From: an uncultured Bacteroidota bacterium
Lineage (GTDB): Bacteria; Bacteroidota; Bacteroidia; Flavobacteriales; Flavobacteriaceae
Length of the DNA stretch: 25,938 nt
NCBI GenBank assembly: GCA_903819815.1
Contig: CAIJFC010000254.1
Span: 1 to 25,938 of the forward strand
Direction: 5' to 3'
The translations under genes were made by a program, and so were the position numbers. This document shows positions 1 through 9,842 of this stretch, piece by piece. Each line of letters begins with the position of its first letter. Positions within the stretch are counted from its first letter, which is position 1. A model generated the notes under the pieces. That model did not search any database. It was not told the DNA's origin and worked only from the letters and a program-made list of their open reading frames with translations.

Positions 1-1
1 A

Positions 2-3000
2 AGCAGAAATATAATATTTAAAATAAGTATCTTTTTTCTGATATTATTTTCTGGTTTTAACGGACTAGCTCAAAATAACCCCCCCGTTCAGGACTCAACA
101 AAAATGGGTTTTTCTGTTGGACAACTTGGATTGAATAACCCGGCAAGTGTAGTGAATTTATATGTTTATGATCCCAAAACGGATCGCTATATATTCACAA
201 GTACCATTGCGGGCTATTCCATAAATTACCCTAAATTTCTTACTCCAAAAGAATACGAGGCAATGGTTTTGAAAGAATCTATTCGAAATTATTACAAGAA
301 AAAGTTAGACGCGATAGATGGAGTTAAGAAGGGTTCTGAAGAAGCAAAAAAAGATTTGTTGCCTAAATATTATGTAAATAATAGTTTTTTTGAAACTATA
401 TTTGGAGGGAATACCATCGATGTAAAGCCAACAGGGTCAGTTGAAATGGATCTAGGGGTACGTTATACCAAACAAGACAATCCCTCTTTTTCTACTCAAA
501 ATGCTTCCAATACCACTTTTGATTTTAATCAAAGGATTAGTATGAGTTTGATGGGAAAAGTAGGAACTCGATTAAATGTTAATGCCAATTACGATACACA
601 ATCTACTTTTGCATTTCAAAATTTAATCAAGTTAGAATACAACCCAGATTTTAAAGCTAACGAAGATGATATTATCCAAAAAATTGAAGTTGGAAATGTA
701 AGCATGCCTTTAAATACTTCTTTAATTAGAGGAGCTCAGAGTTTATTTGGTGTAAAAGCGCAATTTCAGTTTGGTAAAACTACAATCACAGGAGTTTTCT
801 CGGAACAAAAATCTCAAACAAAATCGGTGACTTCTCAAGGCGGAGGAACCATCCAAGAATTTGAATTGTTTGCTTTAGATTATGATTCCGATCGTCACTT
901 TTTTCTTTCACAGTATTTTAGAAATAAATACGACGAATCACTAAAAAATTACCCCTATATTAATAGTAGAGTTCAGATAACTCGGGTTGAAGCTTGGATC
1001 ACCAATAGACAAAACAGAGTCACTACAACCAATAACAATCTAAGAAATATTATCGCCCTACAAGATTTAGGGGAGTCGCAAATTTCGGGTTTAAATAATA
1101 ACGAAATTGTAGTAGCAAACCCATCAACAGGATTTTTTATTGCCCCACCAAATAGTCCAGCCGACAATAAAAATAATAAATATGACCCTGCTTTAATTGA
1201 TAATGGCGGTAGATTAAATGGAAATATTAGAGAAATTGTAACAGCAAGTTCAGGTTTTAACGGGGTAACTGTTAGCGAAGGTCAAGATTATTCTAAATTA
1301 GAAAATGCTAGAAAATTGACTTCTTCGGAATTTACATTTCACCCACAATTGGGTTATGTCTCTTTACAACAAAAATTGGCCAATGACGAGGTTCTAGCCG
1401 TAGCATACCAATATACAATAGGTGATGTAGTTTACCAAGTGGGGGAATTTGGAACTGATGGAGTTCAAGCTACTGAAACGGGAAACACAACGCCAGGTTC
1501 TACTCAACCGATTACTGTTTCAACTCAGAGTTTAATTTTGAAAATGCTGAAAAGCAATTTAACAAGTGTAGAAAACCCAACAACTCGAGTGACCACCCCA
1601 ATTTGGAACTTAATGATGAAAAATATTTATCAAATTCCCGGGGCTTTTCAATTGCAACAAACTGATTTCAGATTCAATATATTATATACTGATCCTTCGC
1701 CTTTAAACTATATTAATTTAGTTTCTCCACTTCCTCAACCACAAGATTTAGTGACAAGTACACCATTATTGAAAGTTTTCAATGTAGATAAATTAAATTA
1801 TAATAACGACCCACAAACTGGAGGCGATGGTTTTTTTGATTTTATTCCAGGACTTACAGTTGATCCTCAAAATGGTAGAATAATATTTACAACTGTTGAG
1901 CCATTTGGAAAACACTTATTTGAAAAATTAAGAAATAACAATACAGAAGATTATAATGTTGGAAACTATAATGCCAATCAAACTAAATATGTTTACAGAA
2001 ACATGTACCGCCAAACTCAAGCGACGGCATTACAAGATAGTGAAAAAAACAAGTTTCAATTAAGAGGAAAATTCAAATCTTCAGGTGGTGATGGAATTCC
2101 AATTGGAGCATTCAACGTGCCAAGAGGTTCGGTTGTAGTAACTGCTGGTGGACGCGTATTGGTTGAAGGAGTTGATTATAGTGTAAATTACCAATTGGGT
2201 AGAGTCCAAATTTTAGATCCTTCCCTTCAAGCATCCAATACACCTATTCAAGTTTCATTAGAAAACAATGCTGTTTTCGGACAACAAACGAGAAGGTTCA
2301 TGGGTTTCAATGTGGAGCATAAAATTTCAGAAAAGTTTTTAGTAGGCGGTACCTTTTTAAAAATGTCTGAAAAGCCATTTACCCAAAAATCCAGTTACGG
2401 ACAAGAATCAGTAAATAACACCATTTTTGGTTTCAATACTAATTTTTCTACTGAAGTTCCTTTCTTTACAAGATTAGTTAATAAATTACCAAATGTTGAT
2501 ACAGATGTCGCCTCAAATTTATCTTTTCGAGGTGAAGTTGCCTTTTTAAAACCGGATACTCCCGATGGTGATAAATTTCAAGGGGAATCGACCATTTATG
2601 TTGATGATTTTGAAGGGTCACAAACCTCTATTGATATGAGATCACCATTTTCATGGAGTTTGTCTTCAACACCAGAAAAATCAGTTAGGAGTAGTTATGA
2701 TTTTAATGCATCAGCAACAGATCTCAGCTATGGTTATAAAAGAGCAAAATTATCTTGGTATAGCATTGACCCGTCCTTTTATGCTTCAAGACCTTCAGGA
2801 CTTTCTATTCAGGGTATTTCACTAAATTCGACAAGAAGAATTTACAGTGAAGAACTTTACCCTGTTACCGATATTGCCATTGGGCAAACCCAAGTAGTGA
2901 ATACGCTTGATTTGGCTTATTATCCAAAAGAAAGAGGGTCTTATAATTACAATCCTGCTGCTGCAGCTACCAATGAGTTGCCTAATCCGCAAAGTAATTT

Positions 3001-6000
3001 TGGAGGAATTATGAGATCGTTGAGTTCCACTAATTTTGAACAAAGTAATGTAGAATATTTACAATTTTGGTTATTGGATCCTTATTACGATCCTGGAAAT
3101 TTATCCAGTGAAGCATCAATAACAAACACAGGAAAAATATACTTTAATTTAGGTTCCATTTCTGAAGACGTATTAAAAGACGGTAGAAAACAATTTGAAA
3201 ACGGACTTGGTTCAGACCAAATTTTGGTTTCCCCACAACCTATTTGGGGAAATGTTCCAGCTTCGCAATCATTAATTTATGCATTTGATACCAATCCAGC
3301 CAATAGATCCAATCAAGATATCGGTTTAGACGGGTTAAACAATAATGAAGAAGCTTCTAAATTTCCAAATTTCTCTGGTTATCCGGATCCTTCCGCTGAT
3401 GATTACGAGTATTACCTCGTTGCCGAAGGAACTGTTCAAGACAGGTACAAAAATTATAATGGTACTCAAGGGAACTCCCCGGTGGATGTAACCGATGCTA
3501 GTAGAGGTTCTTCAACCCTGCCAGATGTGGAAGATATAAATCGTGACAATACCATGAATACAATCAATGCTTATTTTGAATACAGTATTGATTTACATAA
3601 AAATATGACAATTGGTGTTGACCGATACGTTACGGATATTAGAGAAACGGATGCAGCCAATTTGCCAGCCGGAGCCAACGCTACACGTGCAAGATGGATA
3701 CAATTTAAAATCCCAGTTTCTCAACCAGAAAACACGATTGGAGGAATTTCAGATTTCAGATCAATTGGTTATATGCGTATGTTTATGACCGGTTTTAACG
3801 ACAACTTAACAGTTCGTTTTGGTGCTTTAGATTTGGTTCGTGGAGAATGGAGACGTTATGTAAATACACTCGATGCCTCCGATACAAACCCTTCAGATGA
3901 CAATACAGAATTAGACGTACTTACAGTAAATATTCAAGAAAATGGCAACAGAAGTCCGATTCGTTATGTGTCGCCTCCGGGAGTTGTAAGAGAACAATTA
4001 TATAATAACAATTCAGTTATCAATCAAAACGAACAAGCTTTAGCAATGAGAGTTGGAGGAGCTGGTTTGGAACCTGGCGATTCAAGAGCAGTTTTCAAGA
4101 ATGTAAGTGTTGATATGCGTCAATTCAATAAACTTAAAATGTTTTTACACGCTGAAGCACTTCCAGCGCCCTCGGATCCAACACCATTACAAAATGATCA
4201 AATGGTTGGTTTTATAAGATTTGGAAATGATTTTACTCAGAATTTCTATCAAGTTGAAATTCCATTGAAAGTTACTGCAGAAGGCGCTTCCTCTCCGTCG
4301 GATGTTTGGCCGGAATTAAATGAAATCAACTTGCCATTGGACTTACTAACGCAATTGAAAGTATTAGCATTAGGAGGAAATGCCCCTGCAGAAGATCTAA
4401 ACGGAATTCGATTTATTGATGATGATGTTTTAGATCCTTCATTAGCAACCAATACTAGTAGAGGTAAATTAAGATTAGGAATACGAGGAAATCCTAATTT
4501 TGGATTGGTTAGAACCTTAATGGTAGGTATAAAAAACAAAGCTACAAATGACAGTAACATTCGCGGTGAAGTGTGGTTTAACGAACTTAGATTGGCTGAG
4601 ATGGATAACGAAGGCGGAATGGCAGCTGTTGTTAGTTTAGATACTAATTTAGCTGATTTAGCCACCGTATCTGCATCGAGCAAGAAAAGCACTGTTGGTT
4701 TCGGTGCATTAGAACAAGGTCCAAATGAAAGAAGTAGAGAAGATTTGTTCCAATATAATATAGTTACTAATTTGAGTATTGGCAAACTATTGCCGAAAAA
4801 ATGGGGAATCAATTTGCCTTTTAACTACGCGGTTGGTGAGGAAACAATCACTCCAGAGTACGACCCGTTTAATCAGGACATTAGATTACAACAGTTGTTA
4901 GACATCACTTCGAATCAAGCGGAAAGAGACAATATCAGAAACAGAGCAATTGATTTTACCAAAAGAAGAAGTATCAATTTTATTGGAGTTAAAAAAGAAA
5001 GAGGGGAAAAACAAAAACCACATATTTACGATCCTGAGAATTTAACTTTATCTTATTCTTACAATGAAGTAGAACGACATAATTTTGAAATTGAAAATTA
5101 TGAAGATAAACAAGTAAATACTACTGTTGATTATGCCTATACATTTCAACCCAAACCTTTTGAGCCATTCAAAAAAACGAAAATTTTCCAAAAAAGCGAT
5201 TATTGGAAGTTACTAAGCGACTTTAATTTTAATTATTTGCCTTCAAATATTTCATTTAGTACAAACATTATTAGACAATACAACCGCCAAGAATTTCGTC
5301 AGGTAGAAGTTACAGGTATCGGATTAGATCCATTATATAGAAGAAATTTCTTATTTAATTATCAATATGGATTCAATTATAATTTGACAAAAGCTTTAAA
5401 ATTTAACTTCACTGCAGCGTCAAACAATATTGTTAGAAACTACATCAATGACAACAATATGCCAGATAATACTGTAACTATTTGGGATAACTATTTAGAT
5501 GTTGGAGATCCAAATCAGCACACGCAACAATTGACAATGAATTATGATTTGCCGATAAATAAAATTCCTTTGTTCAGTTTTATTAAATCTACCTATTCAT
5601 ACACTGGAAATTACAGCTGGCTAAAATCGTCTGCGGCTTTAACTTCTATAGAAGCAACCGATGGTACTTTGTATAATTTAGGAAACACCATTCAAAATTC
5701 TGCAGCACAGAAATTGAATACTTCCTTTAATATGGAGTCATTTTATAGATATATTGGATTGGTAAAAACCGCCAAAAGACCAGTGCAGCAAACTCCTAAA
5801 AAAGCGCCTGTTCCAGGTCAAAAAGTAGTTAATAATCAGCAACAACAAAATGTTTCTGATGATAATTTATTTATTGCTGGACTTAGAGGTGTTTTGACAA
5901 GTGTAAAAAATATTCAAATTAATTACACCGAAAATAGAGGAACCGCTTTACCAGGGTATCTCCCAGGGTTAGGGTTTTTAGGAACTTCAAAACCTACTTT

Positions 6001-7234
6001 AGGTTTCGTTTTTGGATCTCAGGACGATGTGAGATTTGAAGCTGCAAAAAATGGTTGGTTAACAAATTACCCTGAATTCAATCAGAATTTTACGCAAGTA
6101 ACCAATAAAGCCTTGAACATTACCGCAAATATCGACTTGTTCCCCGATTTTAAAATTGATTTAACAGCCGACAGAACCTATGCTGACAATTTCTCAGAAC
6201 AATATGATGTTTCAGGGGGACAATATAATTCTAGATCACCATATTATACAGGAAACTTTGCTATTTCTACCATTATGATTAAAACTGCTTTTAGAAATAG
6301 TGATATTAATCAATCGTCGGCATTTGATGACTTTAGAGGGAATAGAATTATTATTGCCAATCGATTAGCGGAGCAATATTATAACTCTACCGCTTTCCCA
6401 AGGGATGCTGAAGGGTACCCTGCAGGCTTTGGAAAAAACAGTCAAGCGGTATTGCTTCCTTCGTTCCTTGCGGCCTATACTGGAGCAATAAGTGATAAAA
6501 TCGGCGAAGCTGCAAAAGGCGTTTCTTTATCAGCATTTAGAGATTTTCCAATTCCAAACTGGACTGCAAAATATAATGGATTAATGAGATATGAATTTTT
6601 TAAAGAGAACTTTAAACGATTCTCTATTCAACATAGTTACCGATCTTCCTATACAATTAATTCATTTAGATCTAATTTAGATTACAATTTAAATCCAAAT
6701 GGGGTGGATAAAGGAGGAAATTTCTTTAATAAAACAATTATTGGCAATGTGAATTTGGTAGAACAATTTAATCCTTTAATGAGATTGGATTTTGAACTTA
6801 AAAATTCAATGAAGTTTTTAGCAGAAATGAAAAAAGATAGAGCCTTGTCAATGAGTTTTGACAATAATTTATTGACTGAAGTGAGCGGAGTAGAATTTGT
6901 TGTTGGAATGGGTTATCGATTTAAAGACGTGTCTATTTCTTCTAAATTTGCCGATAATGCACAAGGAGTATTAAAAGGAGATATTAATATTAAAGCAGAT
7001 TTTTCTTATAGAAATAACCAAACAATTGTACGTTATTTAGATTACGATAACAATCAATTGGCTGGAGGACAGAATCTATGGTCAGCAAAATTAACTGCCG
7101 ATTATTCTTTAAGTAAAAATTTAACCACTATTTTTTATTACGACCATTCCTTCTCTAAAGCGGTGGTTTCTACTTCTTTTCCGATGACCAATATTCGAGC
7201 TGGATTTACACTCAGATATAATTTCGGAAATTAA
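2..7234 (+). CDS. sprA: SprA, T9SS outer-membrane translocon (5' partial)
   Basis: SprA (Sov in Porphyromonas) is the very large outer-membrane beta-barrel through which the type IX secretion system exports proteins, including gliding adhesins. The frame is open to the left edge. Before the first in-window ATG (104) it reads a hydrophobic stretch, ISIFFLILFSGFNGLA, followed by QNNPPV. This is a signal peptide with a cleavage site at A/Q, so the start codon lies upstream of the window. About 2410 residues are present, close to the family's usual length of roughly 2400. The protein is rich in aromatic/Asn/Gln strand-like segments, ends in a barrel-type strand (RAGFTLRYNFGN), and contains the typical YVDDFEGSQTSIDMRSPFSW segment. 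No frameshift or internal stop is seen. Identification by recall of the family is strong. gcvH follows after 63 bp. Confidence 0.95.
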   Translation, partial: SRNIIFKISIFFLILFSGFNGLAQNNPPVQDSTKMGFSVGQLGLNNPASVVNLYVYDPKTDRYIFTSTIAGYSINYPKFLTPKEYEAMVLKESIRNYYKKKLDAIDGVKKGSEEAKKDLLPKYYVNNSFFETIFGGNTIDVKPTGSVEMDLGVRYTKQDNPSFSTQNASNTTFDFNQRISMSLMGKVGTRLNVNANYDTQSTFAFQNLIKLEYNPDFKANEDDIIQKIEVGNVSMPLNTSLIRGAQSLFGVKAQFQFGKTTITGVFSEQKSQTKSVTSQGGGTIQEFELFALDYDSDRHFFLSQYFRNKYDESLKNYPYINSRVQITRVEAWITNRQNRVTTTNNNLRNIIALQDLGESQISGLNNNEIVVANPSTGFFIAPPNSPADNKNNKYDPALIDNGGRLNGNIREIVTASSGFNGVTVSEGQDYSKLENARKLTSSEFTFHPQLGYVSLQQKLANDEVLAVAYQYTIGDVVYQVGEFGTDGVQATETGNTTPGSTQPITVSTQSLILKMLKSNLTSVENPTTRVTTPIWNLMMKNIYQIPGAFQLQQTDFRFNILYTDPSPLNYINLVSPLPQPQDLVTSTPLLKVFNVDKLNYNNDPQTGGDGFFDFIPGLTVDPQNGRIIFTTVEPFGKHLFEKLRNNNTEDYNVGNYNANQTKYVYRNMYRQTQATALQDSEKNKFQLRGKFKSSGGDGIPIGAFNVPRGSVVVTAGGRVLVEGVDYSVNYQLGRVQILDPSLQASNTPIQVSLENNAVFGQQTRRFMGFNVEHKISEKFLVGGTFLKMSEKPFTQKSSYGQESVNNTIFGFNTNFSTEVPFFTRLVNKLPNVDTDVASNLSFRGEVAFLKPDTPDGDKFQGESTIYVDDFEGSQTSIDMRSPFSWSLSSTPEKSVRSSYDFNASATDLSYGYKRAKLSWYSIDPSFYASRPSGLSIQGISLNSTRRIYSEELYPVTDIAIGQTQVVNTLDLAYYPKERGSYNYNPAAAATNELPNPQSNFGGIMRSLSSTNFEQSNVEYLQFWLLDPYYDPGNLSSEASITNTGKIYFNLGSISEDVLKDGRKQFENGLGSDQILVSPQPIWGNVPASQSLIYAFDTNPANRSNQDIGLDGLNNNEEASKFPNFSGYPDPSADDYEYYLVAEGTVQDRYKNYNGTQGNSPVDVTDASRGSSTLPDVEDINRDNTMNTINAYFEYSIDLHKNMTIGVDRYVTDIRETDAANLPAGANATRARWIQFKIPVSQPENTIGGISDFRSIGYMRMFMTGFNDNLTVRFGALDLVRGEWRRYVNTLDASDTNPSDDNTELDVLTVNIQENGNRSPIRYVSPPGVVREQLYNNNSVINQNEQALAMRVGGAGLEPGDSRAVFKNVSVDMRQFNKLKMFLHAEALPAPSDPTPLQNDQMVGFIRFGNDFTQNFYQVEIPLKVTAEGASSPSDVWPELNEINLPLDLLTQLKVLALGGNAPAEDLNGIRFIDDDVLDPSLATNTSRGKLRLGIRGNPNFGLVRTLMVGIKNKATNDSNIRGEVWFNELRLAEMDNEGGMAAVVSLDTNLADLATVSASSKKSTVGFGALEQGPNERSREDLFQYNIVTNLSIGKLLPKKWGINLPFNYAVGEETITPEYDPFNQDIRLQQLLDITSNQAERDNIRNRAIDFTKRRSINFIGVKKERGEKQKPHIYDPENLTLSYSYNEVERHNFEIENYEDKQVNTTVDYAYTFQPKPFEPFKKTKIFQKSDYWKLLSDFNFNYLPSNISFSTNIIRQYNRQEFRQVEVTGIGLDPLYRRNFLFNYQYGFNYNLTKALKFNFTAASNNIVRNYINDNNMPDNTVTIWDNYLDVGDPNQHTQQLTMNYDLPINKIPLFSFIKSTYSYTGNYSWLKSSAALTSIEATDGTLYNLGNTIQNSAAQKLNTSFNMESFYRYIGLVKTAKRPVQQTPKKAPVPGQKVVNNQQQQNVSDDNLFIAGLRGVLTSVKNIQINYTENRGTALPGYLPGLGFLGTSKPTLGFVFGSQDDVRFEAAKNGWLTNYPEFNQNFTQVTNKALNITANIDLFPDFKIDLTADRTYADNFSEQYDVSGGQYNSRSPYYTGNFAISTIMIKTAFRNSDINQSSAFDDFRGNRIIIANRLAEQYYNSTAFPRDAEGYPAGFGKNSQAVLLPSFLAAYTGAISDKIGEAAKGVSLSAFRDFPIPNWTAKYNGLMRYEFFKENFKRFSIQHSYRSSYTINSFRSNLDYNLNPNGVDKGGNFFNKTIIGNVNLVEQFNPLMRLDFELKNSMKFLAEMKKDRALSMSFDNNLLTEVSGVEFVVGMGYRFKDVSISSKFADNAQGVLKGDINIKADFSYRNNQTIVRYLDYDNNQLAGGQNLWSAKLTADYSLSKNLTTIFYYDHSFSKAVVSTSFPMTNIRAGFTLRYNFGN

Positions 7235-7256
7235 TAAATAATAGAATTGTAAATAA

Positions 7257-7264
7257 TACCTTTG
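7257..7264 (+). promoter_or_regulatory. Candidate -7 element for gcvH
   Basis: TACCTTTG matches the Bacteroidota -7 consensus TAnnTTTG and sits 33 nt before the gcvH ATG in the 63-bp gap after sprA. No TTTG is found at the expected -33 distance, so this may be a weak promoter. It would start an A-rich leader of roughly 25-30 nt. Confidence 0.45.
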
Positions 7265-7297
7265 TAAAAAAACTAAATATAACTAATAATAAATAAA

Positions 7298-7678
7298 ATG
7301 AATATTCCTTCAAATTTAAAGTACACAAAAGACCACGAATGGGTTAGTATAGACGGTGAAATTGCAACAGTTGGCATCACTGATTTTGCTCAAAAAGAGT
7401 TGGGTGATATTGTATATGTAGAAGTAGAAACTTTAGATCAAACTTTAGCTAAAGACGAAGTTTTTGGTACGGTTGAAGCGGTGAAAACAGTTTCAGATTT
7501 ATTCTTACCATTATCAGGTGAAATTGTTGAATTTAATGATGATTTAGAATCTAATCCTGACACTGTAAATGGAGATCCTTACGGAAAAGGATGGATGGTA
7601 AAAGTGAAATTTTCGGATGCTTCAGAAATGGAGGATTTATTATCAAGTGAAGATTATAAAGCACTAATAGGTGCATAA
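7298..7678 (+). CDS. gcvH: Glycine cleavage system H protein
   Basis: GcvH is the lipoyl-carrying shuttle of the cytosolic glycine cleavage complex. It passes the aminomethyl group between the P, T and L proteins. At 126 aa it has the usual family length. The N-terminal YTKDHEWV and the GITDFAQKELGDIVYVE segment are classic. The lipoyl lysine is K63 in the VEAVKTVSD motif. The C-terminal NPYG-type turn appears as NGDPYGKGWMVKV. The ATG start is preceded by an A/T-rich leader and no Shine-Dalgarno sequence. The other gcv genes are not in the window. The stop overlaps the start of the VanZ-family gene by 8 bp, so the two are likely co-translated. Confidence 0.97.
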   Translation: MNIPSNLKYTKDHEWVSIDGEIATVGITDFAQKELGDIVYVEVETLDQTLAKDEVFGTVEAVKTVSDLFLPLSGEIVEFNDDLESNPDTVNGDPYGKGWMVKVKFSDASEMEDLLSSEDYKALIGA

Positions 7679-8054
7679 AAATAGCTATTTATCAGCTGCG
7701 TTAATTTGGACTTGTTCAATTCTGCTTCTCTGTTTAGAGCCAGCAAACGACTTGCCCAAAATTGAAATTAATAATGTTGATAAATTGGCTCATTTTACTT
7801 TTCACTTTGTATTTATTATTTTATGGTATTTGTATTTTAAATCAACTACAAAAATAATTAATTATAAAACACCTATTATTTTGTTTTTTGTTTCATTGGT
7901 CTTCGGAATCGTAATCGAAGGGTCTCAACAAGTATTTACAACTTCAAGAAAAGGAGATATATTAGATGTAATTTCAAATATTTCAGGAGCTTTTACAGCT
8001 ATGGTATTTTTACTTTCGGTGCATTATTATTCAAATAGCAAGACTAAAATCTAA
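7671..8054 (+). CDS. VanZ-family membrane protein
   Basis: This is a small integral membrane protein of 127 aa with four predicted membrane segments (about residues 6-22, 39-56, 67-84 and 98-119). The VanZ-like signature is visible: DKLAHFTFHF in the second segment, and GIVIEGSQQVFTTSRKGDIL followed by DVISNISGA before the last. VanZ homologues are linked to teicoplanin resistance in enterococci, but in Bacteroidota they are common single genes of unknown role, so no resistance function is inferred. The start is GTG at 7671, which overlaps the end of gcvH by 8 bp. No ATG start is available, and the overlap suggests translational coupling. Confidence 0.85.
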   Translation: MHKNSYLSAALIWTCSILLLCLEPANDLPKIEINNVDKLAHFTFHFVFIILWYLYFKSTTKIINYKTPIILFFVSLVFGIVIEGSQQVFTTSRKGDILDVISNISGAFTAMVFLLSVHYYSNSKTKI

Positions 8055-8079
8055 CCAATATTTTTATTTTAGAAAGTCG

Positions 8080-8823
8080 ATGGATATAAGATCATTTTTG
8101 GATTCTACCTATTTAAAAAGAGCAGAACAAGCTGATATAAGTGAAAATGAAAATACAAAATTAGTTGTAAATTGTATTCAAGAAGCAATAGACGAGAAAT
8201 TTAAACTTGTTATGATCCTCCCAGAAATGGTTTCCCTAGCCAAGAAAATGGTAACGGATCAAAAATCAAAAATAAATATTGGAACGGTTATAGATTTTCC
8301 AAAAGGCAATTCCAATTACTCTAAAAAAATTAAAGAAGCCAAACAAGCCATTATTGATGGCGCTGACGATTTGGATTTTGTTTGTAATTATGAAGCCTTT
8401 AAAAAAGGAAATACCCAACTTGTAAAAGAAGAAATTCAAAAATGTACTGAGTTTGTTATCCAAAATAACAAAGTCATCAAATGGATTATTGAAGTTGCAG
8501 CTCTAAATAACCAGCAGATAATCCAACTTTCTACTTTGATAAAAAATGTAGTTATTTCCAATTTTAAAGAGGATGTTTACCCTTCAGTATTTGTAAAATC
8601 CTCAACAGGTTTTTATAAAACGAAAGACAATTTGCCAAACGGGGCAACTCTTCCCTCTATAGTCATGATGCTCGAAAACGCTTCTCCATTACCAATTAAA
8701 GCGGCAGGTGGAGTAAGAAATCATGAAGAAGCGACAAACCTTATCCGATTAGGTGTGAAAAGGATTGGAACTTCTGCGGCTAAAGGTATTGCTCATGGTG
8801 AATCTTCCTCTGATAATTGTTGA
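8080..8823 (+). CDS. deoC: Deoxyribose-phosphate aldolase
   Basis: DeoC cleaves 2-deoxyribose-5-phosphate to glyceraldehyde-3-phosphate and acetaldehyde during deoxynucleoside salvage, in the cytosol. The 247-aa protein shows the class I aldolase signature. The Schiff-base lysine is K173 in VFVKSSTGF, the second active-site lysine is K207 in IKAAGGVRN, and the catalytic aspartate is probably D99 in the DDLDFVCNY strand. GTVIDFPKG is the usual N-terminal loop. The ATG start lies 25 bp after the VanZ-family stop, with no obvious promoter between them, so deoC may be co-transcribed with gcvH and the VanZ gene. The last residues (HGESSSDNC) are polar and slightly unusual but fit a normal C-terminal tail. 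Confidence 0.95.
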   Translation: MDIRSFLDSTYLKRAEQADISENENTKLVVNCIQEAIDEKFKLVMILPEMVSLAKKMVTDQKSKINIGTVIDFPKGNSNYSKKIKEAKQAIIDGADDLDFVCNYEAFKKGNTQLVKEEIQKCTEFVIQNNKVIKWIIEVAALNNQQIIQLSTLIKNVVISNFKEDVYPSVFVKSSTGFYKTKDNLPNGATLPSIVMMLENASPLPIKAAGGVRNHEEATNLIRLGVKRIGTSAAKGIAHGESSSDNC

Positions 8824-8877
8824 TTTCTAAACTTTTGTTAAATTATAATTTGTAGCATTATTTTATATAGTTTTCCT

Positions 8878-8909
8878 TTTGTGAAATGCTATTTTTTAAA
8901 GTATCTTTG
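8878..8909 (+). promoter_or_regulatory. Bacteroidota promoter for ctaB/oxidase operon
   Basis: TTTG (8878-8881) and TATCTTTG (8902-8909) are separated by 20 nt and match the Bacteroidota -33/-7 pair TTTG and TAnnTTTG. Transcription would begin near 8914-8917. The GTG at 8881 that opens the longest frame shares its first base with this -33 box, so it cannot be a start codon if this promoter is used. Confidence 0.75.
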
Positions 8910-8937
8910 CACCAGTTTAAAAACCAATAAATCAGCT

Positions 8938-9840
8938 TTGAACGCTACAATAAACAATCTTTCCTTTAAATCTATTTACACTGATTTTCTAGAAATCACA
9001 AAAGCCAGATTGGCAGTAAGTGTTGTTTTTTCTTCTGTAGCAGGATTTATGTTAGGAATTTCCTCTTTTCACTCTTTAGATTGGATGGTTTTGATGAAAC
9101 TAGCAATTGGAGGATATTGCATGGTGGGGGCTTCTAATGTATTTAACCAAGTAATTGAAAAAGAATTAGATGTATTAATGGATCGAACAAAAAATCGTCC
9201 AGTACCCTCTAAAAGGATGTCTCCAAACTCCGCCTTAACAATTGCCTTTTTGTTAACTATTATTGGGGTCGTACTTCTATATACTATCAATGAAAAAACG
9301 GCAATGTTTGGCGCCATATCAATATTTATTTACGCCTGTATTTATACTCCATTAAAAACGATTACTCCATTAGCTGTTTTTGTTGGCGCTTTTCCCGGAG
9401 CAATTCCATTTATGTTGGGTTGGGTGGCGGCTACTGGGAACTTTGGAATTGAAGCAGGAACTTTATTTTTAATTCAATTTTTTTGGCAGTTTCCTCATTT
9501 TTGGTCAATCGGTTGGTTTTTGTATGAAGATTATGAAAAAGCAGGTTTCTTTATGTTGCCTTCAGGAAAAAAAGACAATTCTACTGCGCTTCAAATAATA
9601 TTATATACGCTATGGCTAATTATTGCTTCTTTATTGCCAGTATTGGGCTTTACAGGACAGTTTTTTATCACAAAAATTTCAGCGGTTGCAGTGCTTTTAT
9701 TAGGACTTTGGATGTTATTTTATGCAGTTAAATTATACCAAACACGAACAGCAAAATCGGCAAGAACCTTGATGTTAGTTAGTGTTTCTTATATTACTTT
9801 ATTACAATTGGTTTATATTTTGGATAAATTTTTACGATAA
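8938..9840 (+). CDS. ctaB: Protoheme IX farnesyltransferase (heme O synthase)
   Basis: CtaB/CyoE attaches a farnesyl chain to heme B, giving heme O, the precursor of heme A for terminal oxidases. It is a polytopic UbiA-type inner-membrane enzyme. The prenyl-diphosphate-binding motif is visible as NQVIEKELDVLMDRTKNRP (N70, D78, D82 and R87, counted from the TTG). TPLKTITPLAVFVGAFPGA and WSIGWFLYEDYEKAGFFMLP are also typical of the family. I place the start at TTG 8938, giving 300 aa that begin LNATINN, because the frame upstream runs through the promoter at 8878-8909. The longer reading from GTG 8881 adds 19 unlikely residues. The first subunit III gene follows after 2 bp, so this is the head of the oxidase operon. 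Confidence 0.93.
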   Translation: MNATINNLSFKSIYTDFLEITKARLAVSVVFSSVAGFMLGISSFHSLDWMVLMKLAIGGYCMVGASNVFNQVIEKELDVLMDRTKNRPVPSKRMSPNSALTIAFLLTIIGVVLLYTINEKTAMFGAISIFIYACIYTPLKTITPLAVFVGAFPGAIPFMLGWVAATGNFGIEAGTLFLIQFFWQFPHFWSIGWFLYEDYEKAGFFMLPSGKKDNSTALQIILYTLWLIIASLLPVLGFTGQFFITKISAVAVLLLGLWMLFYAVKLYQTRTAKSARTLMLVSVSYITLLQLVYILDKFLR

Positions 9841-9842
9841 TT

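Noticed and set aside
4249..4812. 187-residue frame on the minus strand inside sprA
   Set aside because: It lies wholly within the sprA coding frame, shows no signal or motif, and has no promoter or conserved features; it is a shadow of the A/T-rich coding strand.
7671..8054. Glycopeptide resistance gene (vanZ)
   Set aside because: Only the general VanZ-like fold is visible and no other van genes are nearby; Bacteroidota carry such proteins widely without a resistance role.
8881..8937. GTG 8881 as the start of heme O synthase
   Set aside because: It shares its first base with the -33 box of a consensus promoter, and the added residues are not typical of the family.
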